64,000 bases of DNA. Source: Saccopteryx bilineata. Lineage: Eukaryota; Chordata; Mammalia; Chiroptera; Emballonuridae. The DNA lies in contig NC_089494.1 of NCBI RefSeq assembly GCF_036850765.1, forward strand, positions 230,844,779 through 230,908,778, given 5' to 3'. A program made the position numbers and the translations under genes. Of the stretch, positions 1 through 12,755 are shown in pieces (the stretch's first letter is position 1; each line of letters begins with the position of its first letter). The notes beneath the pieces were generated by a model. That model had not been told where the DNA came from and made no database searches. It worked only from the letters and a program-made list of their open reading frames with translations.

Positions 1-586
1 CAGCTTGAGGCTGACTTGTTACAGATTTTACATTTAAAGAATTCTGAGTTGGAACAGGTTATTTGAATGAGCATTTTACAAATACATTAAGAACCACAAT
101 ACCTAGCTGGTATCATCCAACTTTAGCATACAGGTCTGTCTGCCCTGTCTTCAACACTTAAATCTTGACTGTTTCTAAACCTAAAATGAGGTTTCCAATA
201 AAACTACACAAGGATGGAAAGTCCACTGAAATCTCATATTTGAGAACAGTGAAGTTTAAAACTGACCATGAGTGAGGTGGTGATTTTAGGATGAACCCTG
301 ACATCAATTAACACAATATGCCATTAAGTCATTTCTTATACTCATCATTTATATATAGAATTTATTTTTTACTGTAGATAGCGTATAAAAATTTTTCTTA
401 TGTGTGAAAGTACATTTTGAGTAAATAATAAAATGTGATCTAACTTCAAATTCTTATTTTTAAATTTCATAGTGTCAAGTCCAGTGAATTTATTGAATAG
501 AGATTTAATAAATATTTTTTTCAATAAGTAACTAGTACATTTTAAAACAGTTAGTGAGTGTTTTTTTTTAAAAAAATATAGCATGT

Positions 587-808
587 GCCCTGGCCCGTTT
601 CTCAGTAAATAGAGCATCAGCCCGGCGTGCAGATGTCCCAGGTTTGATCCTCAATGACCAGCTGCTTCTCTCTCTTTTCCCCTCCTGCAGCCAGTGGCTC
701 AACTGATTTCAGCACTGGCCCCAGATGGGGGTTGCTGGGTGGATCCCAGTCAAGCCACATGTGGGAGTCTGTCTCACTATCTCCCCTCCTCTCACTTAAA
801 AAAATAAT
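587..808 (+). mobile_element. SINE family A, old and shortened copy
   Basis: Starts GCCCTGGCCC with a decayed tRNA-like head (B box GGTTTGATCC), then the C/T-rich segment, and the 3' body ending GTGGGAGTCTGTCTC before an A-rich tail. The middle is shorter than in full copies (about 370 bp). No clear target-site duplication. Confidence 0.85.
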
Positions 809-1059
809 ACCCAGAAGCATTTTATTTTATAAGTAAGCAAAATTAATTATTGAAACTTTGAATTTTAATCCTCTATGTGTTAGTAATTATTCCTTCTACA
901 AAACGATTCTTTGTCAAGTTCAGAGGAAAGAGGTGAAATGAAATCTTAAGGTTTTTGCCTCAGTTTTTCTATCTACGTAACATGGATACAAATATCTCTC
1001 ATGTCTAGTTTTTGTGAGTCACAAATGAGATAACTGCACCAAAAATTTATATAGTTTAT

Positions 1060-1235
1060 TGTATATGTTAGTCATAGGCATTGTGTAAAAATCATAATTC
1101 TCACAAGAGCCCTATACCACAGGAATTATTATCCCAATTTTTCAGATAAGAAGCTGATAAACAGAGAAATTATATCACTTGTCAGAAACTACATAAAGAT
1201 AGAATGATAAAGGCAGGGTTTGAATCAGACTGTGA
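1060..1235 (+). repeat. MIR fragment
   Basis: Contains the MIR core and 3' pattern: an 'attattatcccaatttttcagat' type segment, then an 'aaactacat...cagggtttgaatcagac' type ending. Diverged. Confidence 0.6.
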
Positions 1236-1414
1236 AACCACAATACTATGTATGGGAAAGATATTTTACAAACTTGAAAACTTCATACAAATTTGAGTTA
1301 TTGTTATTAGTCAATCATTTGTAATTCTAGGATAGATAATTATATGGAAACAAGATGTATAAATCTTTTAAAATTAATGAAAAATGACTAATCAATAAAA
1401 ATGTGTCAGCTGAG

Positions 1415-1727
1415 CCTGATCAAGCCATGGCACAGTGGATAGAGTGTTAGACTGGGATACAGAGGATCCAGTATGACCCAGGTTTGAAACCCTGAGGCCA
1501 CTGGATCTCTTTTAGCAAGACTCACCAGCTTGAGCCCAAAGTTGCTGGCTTGAGCAAGGGTTCACTTGGTCTGCTGTAGCCCCCTGGTCAAGGCACATAT
1601 GAGAAAGCAATCAATGAACAACTAAGGTGCCGTAATGGAGAATTGATGCTTCTCATCTCTCTCCCTTTCTGTCTGTCTGTCCTTATCTGTCCGTCTCTCT
1701 GACCGTCTTTGTTTCTGTCATACACAA
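1415..1727 (+). mobile_element. SINE family B with perfect target-site duplication
   Basis: Head with a 'gcacagtggatagag' A-box region and GGTTTGAAACC B box, then a body with 'gagaaagcaatcaatgaaca' and a C/T-rich end. Flanked by a 17-bp direct repeat (AAAAATGTGTCAGCTGA at 1398-1414 and 1728-1744), so the boundaries are exact. Confidence 0.92.
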
Positions 1728-2799
1728 AAAAATGTGTCAGCTGAAATATCTTTTTATTCTATGGAATGTGTATAATTTACAATAAAATATTGACTCATCA
1801 CCATGTTACAACATTGCCACACTACAAATTTATTGAATGAATGAATTACATCAGGTTATGAGGCTTTAGCTACCATTTAAACATCTTAGAATCAAGTGGT
1901 GTGGATGTGTGTATCTGAATGAGAGAATGATGTATACATATGTATGTGTATATGATGTAAAAGCTTGAAGCTTGGCAAAAGACTTTACCAAAGACTTGAG
2001 GTTTGCATTAAAAGTGTTAAGTGTGAAATATGTATAATTTATTAAGCCACAAACATCATGTTTCTTTTGGCAAGAGTGGCTAGCTCTTACTTAACTCTGG
2101 TAATTCACACCACATTGTACTAGATACTTATGTTTTTATTTTTTACACAAATTAGCAAGACATTGGTTTACCTATGCCTTGTCTATGTGAAGACTTACTA
2201 CAAATGTCTCATTTGACTCATTAAGAAAATGTGTCTTACTTTTGTCTCCTTGATTTCTCTTACAAGAAATAACATAGTCACCATGTTTGAATTCAAAGAT
2301 GTTTGCAGAGTTAGTTAGGAAACCAGAATCTTCACAGAGAGGCCCTTTCTTTAGCTTTCTTTTCCTTCTTATCTCTCTGGAACCCTCTTACAGATTTTCC
2401 TAAGAACACAGTATCTTTTGAGATTGGTTTTTCCCAGAAATCATTCTGGGAAAATGTTACTTTTCCTGTGAGTTATCTAGAATAAAGAATGAACTTCATT
2501 ATTCCACTCTGTTCATGCAGTTCTGACCTGGGTTGACTTTGTAGTACAGCCAGGAATAGACACTAGGCTTTCCTAATCCAAACTGTCCCTTGGTGAGAAT
2601 GGGCAACCCACTTTAAATAGTAGCAGATTCATTGTTTCCTTTGAGAAGCGTTCATTTTTTACCAGCCTTGGAGAAGCAGCTCTATTGCTGGAATCAAAAA
2701 AGGTTCATTAAAATATTTTACAATGAATGAAGTGAATTTACACTTTTTAAAGTGGAATAGTATCTTTGATCAAATGATACGGTGGGAAAAAATAGGCTA

Positions 2800-3010
2800 T
2801 GGGATCATGAAGACCTGGTTTCGGTATTAACTTTTCAACTTAAAATGTGTGTAACGTTGAATACATTTTTATCATCATTGAATCTGTCTTAACATCTGTA
2901 AAATGGGAATAAAAACAGCTTTTCCATAGGATTGTGGGAGGGTTAAGTAAAGGTGTGAGTATAAGTACCTAGCAAACATTCACCCTAAGAGACGCTCAGT
3001 ATCCTTTATC
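2800..3010 (-). repeat. MIR
   Basis: Antisense MIR: 'acatctgtaaaatgggaata' followed by 'attgtgggagggttaagtaa' and a 'cctagcaaacattc...cagtatcc' type ending. Confidence 0.7.
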
Positions 3011-3224
3011 TGTTTCCATATCTTCAAATAGTTTTATTTTACTATAAAACAGGAAGTGGAGATAATGTTTAAAATTTCTTTTATATTAAGAGACAACTTG
3101 AATAGATACTAATGGTTTATTTAAGCTTTTACAGCCAAGTCAGTTTATCTCATCCTGTCCTTTCTCTAAATTGTATATTTTTCTTGCTGAAGGTACCAGT
3201 GCTGTTGAAATGTCAGTTGAACAT

Positions 3225-3421
3225 CAGCACTATGAAGGCATTGTCTTAAATTCTTTACTTCTGTTGACAAATTTTATCCTCACAACCCTGTGATTGACAT
3301 TATCATTATTGTTATTTCAACTGGACAGATTAGGAGGTTTTAAAGGTTAGGTAATTTCCCCAATGTCACACAGCCTTGTGGCTGCCAGAGTTTGGATTCA
3401 GACTCAATGTAGCCTCCTGGC
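3225..3421 (+). repeat. MIR
   Basis: Sense MIR: 'tcctcacaaccctgtgattg', 'gttaggtaatttccccaatg', 'tcacacagc', 'tttggattcagactc'. The open frame at 3363-3545 starts inside it and is not a gene. Confidence 0.8.
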
Positions 3422-3657
3422 TTCTCTTTCTCTCTCGTGGACTACGCTAGCTTTCACTCAGATAGTTAAAGTGTTTGCTCCTACTCTTGTCCGCTGCAAT
3501 CATTCTGTTTACCCCCACACTCCTCAGAGCTTGGCAGCTTTCTAGTGTACAGGTCTTTCTGTTCAACTTTCTCAAGACTTTGTACTTTAAAAACATCTTT
3601 TTTTTCTGCTTATGGTGAGGTCTCATGGTAAAGGAACTTTTTACTTTTTCTTTCTTT

Positions 3658-3752
3658 TTTTTGTATTTTTCTGAAGCTGGAAACGGGGAGAGACAGTCAG
3701 ACAGACTCCCGCATGCGCCCGACCGGGATCCACCCGGCACGCCCACCAGGGG
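3658..3752 (-). mobile_element. SINE family A, 3' fragment
   Basis: Only the 3' end of the SINE in antisense (CTGAAGCTGGAAACGGGGAG to CCCACCAGGGGC). It lacks the tRNA-like head, so it is 5'-truncated or deleted. It keeps part of the CTCF-like motif. Confidence 0.88.
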
Positions 3753-4119
3753 CTTCTTTCTTTTTTTTTAAGTGTTTGTCCAACATTTCCAGTACCCTGG
3801 GTAATTATAGAATAGTCGCAAAACATTAATATAGTCGATAATATTGCAGAACGTCTACCTCGTAGGTGAAAGACAGGGCAGCTTTTCCTCTTGTACTTTT
3901 AACTGTTGCACTATCATCCAGAGGGGAGTCCAAGATGGAAATCGATCTAGTGAAAGGATCTGGTGGATGACTCCTTACGCCATGGGAAGTTCTATTAAAA
4001 GCAATAGTAGCAACATTAGCCATCAACATTATTGCCCGCAGGTGTCAGATACACTGGCTTTTTCATACCTACTTCCACCTTGTTTAATAAGGAACTGTGA
4101 AGACTGTTCCATTTCATCT

Positions 4120-4340
4120 CCTCATTCATTCAGTAAAGAACTACTGGGCGTCTACCATTTGGAGTCCCATTGATTTCAAGTGACAAGACAAAGTCTCGAC
4201 TCTGATGTGGGAGAATACTGGGAATAAACAAGTAAATGAACAAGATCCCATCAGGCAGTCCTAATGCTCCAGTGAACATAAAACAAGATGATGCTAAAAG
4301 AGCATCATCAAAGTGCTACAGGAGCACTTTGGAGGGGTTG
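4120..4340 (-). repeat. L2 fragment, 3' region
   Basis: Antisense L2 pattern: 'attcagtaaagaactactgggcgtctacc', 'gggaataaacaagtaaatgaac', then the 'aagtgctacaggagcac' segment. Diverged. Confidence 0.5.
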
Positions 4341-4869
4341 ATTATGGGAACTTCTGCTTTCTCCTAATAAAGCTGGTTTTCTGAATCAGGCCTGTGCTAT
4401 GGCTCCCTACCCCTGCAGGGCAATGAGCTACCGTGACTGATCTAGTGGGAAGAAGGGAGTTGCTTGTCTTTGACATTCTTATTTGATGGCTGTGAATGAA
4501 TCCCCAGTAAATAGGAAGAGATGATCACTTCAGCACTATAATAGGAACAATGAAGATAGGATGCAACAAGTAAAATGCTTGAGCATGAATATGAATTATT
4601 AAAAAATCTAAAGAGTGGGTCAAATTTTTTTAGCATCTGTATTTTATAGTATTCATGCCTCTTGAATATTTAGTTCTTATCTATTTCTTAGAGGAGAATT
4701 GGCCTTCAAAACTAATAGTCCTTCATTCATCCTAATAATAGACTTATTGTGATGTTAGTCTTTCTCTAAGGAGGCAGGTCTACTTTTTTTGGTTCTTGCT
4801 AAGCAGTAGGATTATAACTATGTGTCACAGTGAGAGACACCACTTTGTTGTTGTTGTTGTTGTTTTCTG

Positions 4870-4995
4870 TCCCCTCCCCTACTAGACTATAAGCTCCATA
4901 AGGGCAGGGACTTTGTTTTGTATGGTATCTTTTGCTCTGTGTCTAGAGCAGTGCTTGCTACAGAGTAGGAACTCAATTAATAGTTGTTGAAAGAG
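4870..4995 (+). repeat. L2 3' end
   Basis: Sense L2 terminus: 'actagactataagctccata', 'agggcagggactttgt', then 'agagcagtgcttgctacaga' and 'aactcaattaatagttgttga'. Confidence 0.85.
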
Positions 4996-5114
4996 CAGTG
5001 AGGAAGATCCCACGTGCCATCGTGGAACTCATAGAACCCCACCCATTGCGGTGTAAACCCGGATGAAAAGATTCTTTTAACTATAACATTTAGGTTATGG
5101 GGTAGCTTTTGGAG

Positions 5115-5300
5115 GGAAGAGAATTGGATTTTGGAGGGGATGACTTGACTTGAATTCCAGCTTTAGCATTTACTCGCTGCATGAATACTGCAGAAAATTA
5201 CTTCACATTGTTTCCTCAGCTGTGAAATAGTAACTTGCAGGGAAGGCATTTAAATGAGCTAATGTCTGTGAAAGGGTCCAACAAGAACAATGCTGGGGGT
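5115..5300 (-). repeat. MIR
   Basis: Antisense MIR: 'cagctttagcatttactcgc', 'tttcctcagctgtgaaatag', then a 'gcatttaaatgagctaatg' segment. Confidence 0.65.
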
Positions 5301-6477
5301 GTTTCAGTTGTTTGGTAAATATATATTAAGGACAAATATATACAGATAAAAGTCATGAATGTGAGAGGGCTCCAAGTAATATAAATAACCAAAAAAATAA
5401 AGGGCTAGAATTTAAACTAAAGAGGAGATAGCAACAGATATTATCTGGGAAGCAGCAATGACAATGATGACAGACTGGAAGAGAGGAACGAGAAAGGGAA
5501 ACTAGTGAAGAAAAGCAACGCTGCCTTGAGTTTCTTCCCAAACCACTGGAAAGGGCTGTATCCAGAGAGCTGTCCTCTATGACTCCACTGAATTCTCGGG
5601 AGGGAGAAATAAGAAAAACAAGTGAAGAAGATCCACAAGGGAGTCTTGTGAAACAATTTAGTTAACTGAGTCAACTGAGGTAAATTAGGACAAATCAACC
5701 GTGCTCTGATAAAATAATGCCCCCCGATGTGGTGGAATTCTCATTAGTCGTCCTTCAGTTACATGTACAGTCACCCACAGGAAGTCAGCAAGGTTACCAA
5801 GGTTCCTTCTTAGGTTATTAGAAAAAATATAGCGACGTGTTTTAGAAAGCTGATATTTCATTATTTTTTATTTGAGAAGCTCTCTCCGGTCAAATAATAC
5901 TATTATGTGATATAATTATGATTTAGATACTGCCTTGCTTTTATTTAAAAACAATTTTTATTTCATTTTTGAGGATTTTTAAAGAACCCACTACTGAAAT
6001 AAATTCTGTGTAAATCAAAATCAAATTCAAATATTTAATAGATTGTACCAGTTGAAAATGAGATCATTTATAATTAACGGACGATAGAGAATGAGAATAT
6101 TATAAAAATCACTAATGTAAAAACTCAGTGTAGAAATGTCTAGTAAGTGAGTCAGTATTTTTTTTTTAACCACTATAAAGTGGTTTGTTAAATAAGATTG
6201 GTTACGGGTATTATCGTTTTGAGATCAGCTACTCAAGACCTTTGATTGACTGCATGTTGGTTTAGAAAAGTTAACCATTTATTCTTAAGTTAATTTTGCA
6301 TTAAAAATATATAAACAAGAGTTTCTAATTCCACATCACCTAACCTTAGAGGTAAAAAAAAAAAAACAAAACAAAACAGGATTTATCATAATTTCCAAGT
6401 GAACATAAGGAAAGCTCTACAAACCCATCTTTCCTTCCTAATTCTAGTATCTACAAATACTAGCAATTATAGTATTT

Positions 6478-6532
6478 ATGGCTATAATATAATAATAATA
6501 TTATAATATTAATAATAATAATATAATAACGG
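6478..6532. repeat. AT-rich simple repeat (TAA/ATA)
   Basis: Low-complexity run of TAATAATA units with few other bases. Confidence 0.85.
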
Positions 6533-7770
6533 AGTATTTATGACTCCATTGAACTATCAGGATCAAGAAATAAGTATGAGTAGAGAAAGCCCCATCTTGA
6601 TCTAGAAACTGTTGAGTCAGGTTAAGGAAACAAAGCAAAAATAATCAATAACTCATCTCTGCAACTCCAAGCAGCAACTTTTGTTATGTTGCTTTTTCTC
6701 ATGTTAGGATAGGTCTTGTAATCAATGCATACTCTGAAATTTTGTTCTTTATTTGTTATTAAATCATGTACTAGCGATGGTGTATGAGAATTGAGGAACT
6801 AATAAGAATAAACATTTCTGTTTCAGCAGAGATATATTGCATCAAGAAGCTGTTCTGTTCTTCAGATCTATTTCTAACTTTTCCTTCCCACTCCACAACC
6901 TGAAGTAACTGTTATTTAAGAGAAGACACACAACTTGAGTAATGATGTCTAATGAATTACATCCATTGTATCTTTTTACATGGTTTTGCACAGCATCTAA
7001 TTTCTATTAGATTCACTAGTAAATTTTCAGAAAAGAAAAACAGATTTTCCTCTCTTTTCTCTACAGTGAAACCAAGTTAGATGGAGTAGCAACAACAAAT
7101 GAATCCATTTCCAAAAGTACCCTTCCCTTTTCCCACAGAGAAGTGACTCTGAATGGTACACAGCATGTAGCTGCCTCGTGAAAAGTGGTTGTCCCTGGGG
7201 AGAATGTGAAAAAATACAATACTAGAATTACATGTTTGTTTGAAAAGACAATAGAAGTTTGTGGGGGAAAAAATGATATTGGCATACACGTTGAAGCAAA
7301 AGGGGTGACAACAAATTTGCACAATTACTTGAGTATCAAAATTTTAAGTCAAGAACTTTAAAGAGTAATTCCCTTGTATATTTGTTGGCCATGAGCACAT
7401 TCTCAGCTAAGTTGGTTGAACTCTTCTGCCCCGAATCAAATATTTTGATCTTTCTTTGTCACATTTAGTTACGGTTCTCAGTTTTTGTAGTTAATTTTCT
7501 CTACCAGTACTAAGTACCTTTTTACTCCTCCTGCCAATCCAGACCTTATTTCTATATCTTTCAACTAGCAAAATGAGTTTTTCCTCTTCCTTACATCTTC
7601 TCTAATCATTCACCCTACTTTAACTTCTTGTTCTTTTGAATTCCTTCAGGGTTTGCTGTGCTATTAACAGCTGTGGTGTGGTGGTTGTCACAAGAGCTGG
7701 AGGACCTATGTATCAGTCCACTCCCCTTACTGTGTCCTCTGCAAATCACTTGTTGTCTGTCTGCTTATCT

Positions 7771-7866
7771 GTCTTTCCATCCATCCATCCATTCATCCAT
7801 CCATCCATCATCCATCCATCTATCCATCCATCCTTTCCCTACTTACCTATCTACCTACCAATCTAT
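7771..7866. repeat. (CCAT)n microsatellite with decaying end
   Basis: Tandem CCAT tetranucleotides, slightly interrupted, drifting into CTAC/CTAT units. It gives the Pro/Ser/Ile/His-rich artefactual frames over 7636-7914. Confidence 0.95.
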
Positions 7867-8574
7867 GATCACCTTTGTTTCTTAATTTATAATGAAAGAA
7901 TATTATATTATTAAGATTATAGTTTGTAATATGACAGTGCTTTGGAAAACTTAAAAAAACCATTGTACAAATATAAAAATTATTATTTATATCTATACCA
8001 ATTACTTTGAGGCTTATTTTAAAGGTTAGATACTATTATTTTGTAATTTCCAGAGTGTAGGTTCTTTTTTCCTAAGGGAATTTGTTATTAGAGAGGAAAA
8101 AATATTTTTAAAAAGATAATTAAAGTTTTTTTTAATCACAGTTGACATATTCTTTTTTCTTTTGTGAAACTCACACTGCCTTGACCATAGTATAGCTCAC
8201 CAAAATATGATTTTCCTCATTATCTTATATCTTTCAAATGGACTTTCAATATTCAGTGTTTTCTCTGGGTATGTGAAGTGAATGGGCATTTTGGTCATCT
8301 CATTGCTTCAAATATGGTTCATCATCAAATATATAAGCTCCAAAACTGATGACCCATAAGCAAATATTGTAATGTTAAACAAATAATAACATGTGGTCAT
8401 TATACATGGATATATTATCTATAAATATAAATACAGACCTTGTGATATATTATTATATGCTTTTTAGCCTCTTCTTTTCATGAGCCATTAGGAAATATCT
8501 CCTTTAATAATGTTTTAATGTAATAACCCCCTTTTCATTAGCCTCAGGTGACTCCAAACAGAAGTTACTAAGAA

Positions 8575-8680
8575 GACATAGGTTTGAAGAACTGGAATTC
8601 CCACATTATAGCTGTGCAGTATTGGACAGATACCTTAGTCTTTCTAAAATTGTTTCCTTGTGTATACTATAACTCAACTG
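8575..8680 (-). repeat. Possible MIR fragment
   Basis: Weak antisense MIR pattern: 'tttgaagaactggaattccc', 'agctgtgcagtattggacag', 'gtttccttgtgtatac'. Could be chance similarity. Confidence 0.35.
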
Positions 8681-10084
8681 GGTTGTGAAAATGACATAGT
8701 TATGAGTGAGGAATTCTGAGTAGCTGTTTTGATGCCTGATACGAGGTTAGCTTTCAACAACTGTTTTCCTAAGACTGAAATTTCCACAAATGATTTTGTG
8801 TTTTTGAGGGGGAAAAATTTGCTCTCAGATCTGATAAGCAAGCGTCTCTGTTTGCAGCACCATACAGACCATTGTGTGTGTTTGAAGTCTCCTGTTTGCA
8901 TGTTTCCCCATCTATGGTGCTTTCCCACACTGCAATGTGTTTTAACTTCCCTCACTGAGTGACTTGAATGTCATATTCATGAAACTTGCCAGAACTCTCT
9001 CTAGCTCAGCACTCCTGCAAAGCTGAGTTCATGCATATATGTGTCTATTTGCATTCTGTCTGCAGATTCTTATTTGGATTTTTCTCTCTTTTTTCCCCCC
9101 ATGTTGTTTTTGAGTTGGATAAGGTCCACAAAAGTGTTGTGCCCTTCATCTTTTTTGCCATGTCTATTCTAGGCTCTAGTGTATAGAGAAGTTCTGTATG
9201 TCATTGGTTGCCTATCAAAGTGAAAATTCCATTTTGATCATGCCCCACTGAGCTCAGCATATTTTGGGTAATCAATAAATATTGTTGACAAATATTATAT
9301 GGCAAATTGTGCCTTTTCATGAAGTGTAAGTCTTTGAGCTAATGGCCATAATCTGGTCATTTGGGGGTACAACTTCCTGTAGGGCTTGAGTGGTTTTCAG
9401 AGCAGTTTGTCAGAAATGTGAGACGAGGCAATGCACTTAGAAGTGTTCTAGAGAAGACATGAGAGGCTCTTTGAGGTGACCTATCTGAATGAATGAAGTA
9501 GAAAAGGGGATTGGGAATCCTGTGATAGGGTGCATTTATTCTGTGTTACAGATCAAAGGGTTTGTCTCGCCATCTTATCAGAGACACAGCCTTATTTTTT
9601 TAACATTATCTTTGTTAAAATGAAGTTAGCCTTAGGAAGATTTTTCTCTTCATTTCTTTGACTGGGAATTACATAGTGATTGGAAGAGCTGTTCCCTTTC
9701 TTGTTGAACTCTTTTCTTTTCTTGCTTTCCCCAGCTACATAATTAATATTGATATTTCTACTGTGTGTCCAAAGCCTGAAGATTCTTCTTTTAAACAGTA
9801 GCCTACTTAAACAATAACCAAATTTTAATTCTTTTTTAAATGAAGTAATAAATCTTATATAAATCAGTAAGAGAATGTAGCATCATTTGAACCCATATTA
9901 ATATTTTGACTTATATGAGACCAACTATGCAAATGTATGGAGTGAAGAAGAAGGAAGGGACATGGAGGTGCAGTGCCCAGGGGAAGAGCCAGCCAGGAGA
10001 AAATGCCACCCGAGGATTTGGGCTGACCCTGAACCGTTGACATAGTCAGGGTCGGAAATCCTTGCATAATTGTGTGTTTTAAAA

Positions 10085-10520
10085 CAGGATCATGGTATAC
10101 AAATTGTTTTGTGACTTGCTAATTTTATTTATTATAATTTAAGCACCATTCTGGATGATTCAAAAGACTTTTAAAACATCTTTCATATTTTTAAGCATTC
10201 TGTTGTTTGTTCCATAATATTTTAAACCAATCCCCTTTGATGAATGCTTAGGTGATTTTTATTGTTTAAAAATGGAAAACTATATAATAGCGAAAATTTC
10301 TGTAGATGAATCCATGTTCACAATCACAGTTATTTCCTCAGGATCAATTTTTAAGAAATGATATTAAGTGTCAAATGATGTGCATGTTTTAAAGATTTTT
10401 TAAAAAAATACATATTGCCCTGCTCAGCTGGGAACTAGAATAATGATTACCAATTTCTATCTCCACCAGCTAGGTGTGAGTGTGTTTTTCCACACATTTT
10501 CCCAGGACATGGATGCTCTG
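10085..10520 (-). repeat. Old L1/HAL1-type LINE fragment
   Basis: Antisense LINE signature: 'gtgacttgctaattttattt', 'gatgaatgcttaggtgattt', then 'gccctgctcagctgggaact' and 'accaatttctatctccacca'. Highly diverged. It lies about 240 bases upstream of the first CORIN exon. Confidence 0.6.
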
Positions 10521-10757
10521 CCTCTGTGAATATAAGTAGCTTAATTTCATTATCACATGTATGCACACATGTGCCCCTCACACATAGTCTTATATGTATG
10601 TATGATATATATGTACAATGTCTGATTGTATTGTATAATCATTTTTACTTACAGAATTTATTTTATTTTGTTAACAAGTTAACCTTTTATATCAAATGAG
10701 TTTGTAAACATATGATTCTGACGTGTCTGCTCCTAAATGCAATGATCTCGACTCCAG

Positions 10758-10965
10758 GTGTCTGCGTGAACATCACGCACAGCCAGTGTCAGATGCTGCC
10801 CTACCACAGCGCGCTCACGCCTCTCTCTTCCGTCGTCAAAGACATGGAGCTGGAGAAGTTCCTCAAATTCTTTCTGTACCTCCACCGCCTCAGCTGCTAT
10901 CAGCACATCATGCTCTTCGGCTGTAGCCTGGCCTTCCCCGAGTGCATCGGTGACAGCGATGACAG
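10758..10965 (+). CDS. CORIN: CORIN internal exon, first half of frizzled domain 1
   Basis: Internal coding exon of corin, a type II transmembrane serine protease of cardiomyocytes that cleaves pro-atrial natriuretic peptide at the cell surface. The exon starts after AG (10756-10757) with two bases completing a codon, has 68 full codons, and ends with AG before a GTATGC donor, so it is phase 1 in and phase 2 out. Recognisable corin signatures are VCVNITHSQCQMLPYH at the start and RLSCYQHIMLFGC near the end. Five cysteines match the first half of the ten-cysteine frizzled domain, and NIT is an N-glycosylation sequon. The reading frame is intact, and the exon is GC- and CpG-richer than the surrounding intron. 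In corin the frizzled domains belong to the extracellular stem and help pro-ANP processing (established for the family). Identity rests on close similarity to mammalian corin recalled from knowledge; no alignment was run. Confidence 0.95.
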
Positions 10966-11189
10966 GTATGCTGGGACCGCAATCACTCAGTGGTAACAGT
11001 CAGTTGTAGCAGAAGTGTCCGAGAGGAACAAAATGACACCAAGCTACTACATTTTGGTTGTTATTGTTGTTAAAAGAGAAAAAGGGGAAAAGAAAAGCCA
11101 CACTAGTTATAGTCAGTTGTAATTCTTTTAAACTAGACATTTTTTGAAAACCTGAATAATTTTATTTACGGGAAGAAATTATTTAGTAG

Positions 11190-11650
11190 GTTACGAATGC
11201 TATCAGCTGTGAGCTCGTCACTCTTCAGTGAGGGTCTGGCAGAAGACAGCATACTAAGGGGTGGTGGGAAAGGGTTTATTAAAGCAGCTGTTTATGGAGG
11301 AGTGGTTAAGCTCAAGAGAACAAATAAGGAATGGAAGGTACCAAGGGCCCTCACTAGGGGGGATGCAGTTTTACCACCCATAACCTGAAGGAGGAAAAGG
11401 GTAGGTAACACCTGCAGATAGTTACAGGTATGGGTGAGGAAGGTTCTGACAGGCCCAGTGCTGCAACCCCAGGCAAAGGACTATGGCCGCTGCCAGCCCT
11501 TCAGTGCTGCAGGGAGAGAGAGGGAACAGATACCCGGACCTCCCCTTTCATCTACCGGGGCCTCCCACCAAGTGAACTCACCAACCACCATTGGGCAAGG
11601 GGATGCAATTAATGGGAGCTCTACAGATAAGATCCAAAATATCATCTAAA
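11190..11650. repeat. Unclassified GC-richer block, possible old LTR
   Basis: Base composition shifts upward relative to its flanks. The open frames at 11197-11388 and 11430-11649 show no known domain. The style ('gtggtgggaaagggtttatt', then mixed GA-rich and CCC-rich stretches) suggests an LTR fragment, but I cannot name a family. Confidence 0.3.
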
Positions 11651-12329
11651 TATCATCAGCTCCAAAGTCCCACAGCTCATCAGACTAAATCAGAATCTGT
11701 CAGATGCTGGGTGATTTGCACGGTCAACACTGGAATTCCTAACAGGGCAAGGAGGGTGAAGGGTGGATGAAGAGAGACAGACTGCCCAGTGTAGTATTAA
11801 ATAGGATGAGAAATAATTCTCAATAGACTAAGTCAATGAAGAGTCTGTCAGAGAATATTTGAAACACTTGAGTATGCTACCTAGGTATATGTTTTAAAAG
11901 CTTGTGTTAAAATATTAATCACAATTATTTTCTAAATTGAAACAAGGAGCTTTCAGAATAGTATGTTAGAATGAATTGCATTTCAAGTGCAAACAGACTG
12001 CATGTTTCTTGTACTAATTTAATTAGTGTGTAATATGTGCCCAATATAGGCAAAACCATTTATGATTTTAACTGGAAAAAGCCTGCATTGTCAGAGAATA
12101 AGAACGAGGTAGAATAGAAACAGTACATTCTGAACTGTGGAAGTAAGTGAAGAACTATTAGCAGACACAGCATTCAGGCATGTTTTGCTGGAAGAGGGGC
12201 CTTCACGGTAAAAAGAAAGAGAAGCCCCAGTAAGTCTTTCCCAGGAGGGACACTGCGGATGGTAGGAAAGAGGCCCCTGATGTTCCTAGAATGGGGGCAG
12301 TATGACAGGCTGGTTGTATTCATTTCTTA

Positions 12330-12755
12330 GGGCTGCTGTGACAGGTTACCAAAAGCTGGGTGGCTTTAACAACAGAACTTTATTCTCTGATTTGTCTAAA
12401 AGCTAGAAGTCCCAAATCTGGCAGAGTGCTGTCCCCTATGGGGACTCTAGAGGGGCCTCTTTTCCTTCCTTTGCCAGCTTCTGGCGGTTTCAAGCATTCC
12501 TGGACTTGTGGCCACATCAGTCCAGTCTCTCCTTCCATCTTCACGTGGCCCTCTCTTCTGTGCATTTGTGACTTCTTTCTCTCTCTTATGAGGACACTTG
12601 TCATTAGATGCAGGGCCCATCTTGATGGTCTCATCTTCTCAAGGTCCTTAACTTAATTAATCTGCAGTGATTTTTTTTTTTTCCAAATAAGGTCACATTC
12701 GAGGTTGCAGAAGTTAGGACATGGACATATCTTTTCGGAACCACCATTGTACAGA
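12330..12755 (-). mobile_element. MaLR (MLT1-like) LTR
   Basis: Antisense LTR signature: 'ttagggctgctgtgacaggt', 'aaaagctgggtggctttaac', 'aacagaactttattctctga', 'ccaaataaggtcacattcga' and a 'gttaggacatggacatatc' ending. An ERVL-MaLR LTR with no coding capacity. The frames at 12360-12656 and 12380-12634 are artefacts of it. Confidence 0.8.

Larger units (their letters stand above)
1..10757 (+). other. CORIN: CORIN intron upstream of the frizzled exon (partial)
   Basis: Read as intron because no corin coding sequence (stem or cytoplasmic exon) and no other gene is recognisable. It holds the SINE, MIR, L2, L1 and microsatellite features listed separately. The remaining stretches (about 1-586, 809-1059, 1745-2799, 3759-4119, 4341-4870, 5301-6480, 6535-7770, 7867-8570, 8680-10084, 10521-10757) are AT-rich sequence in which I see no gene or classifiable repeat. 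Confidence 0.75.
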
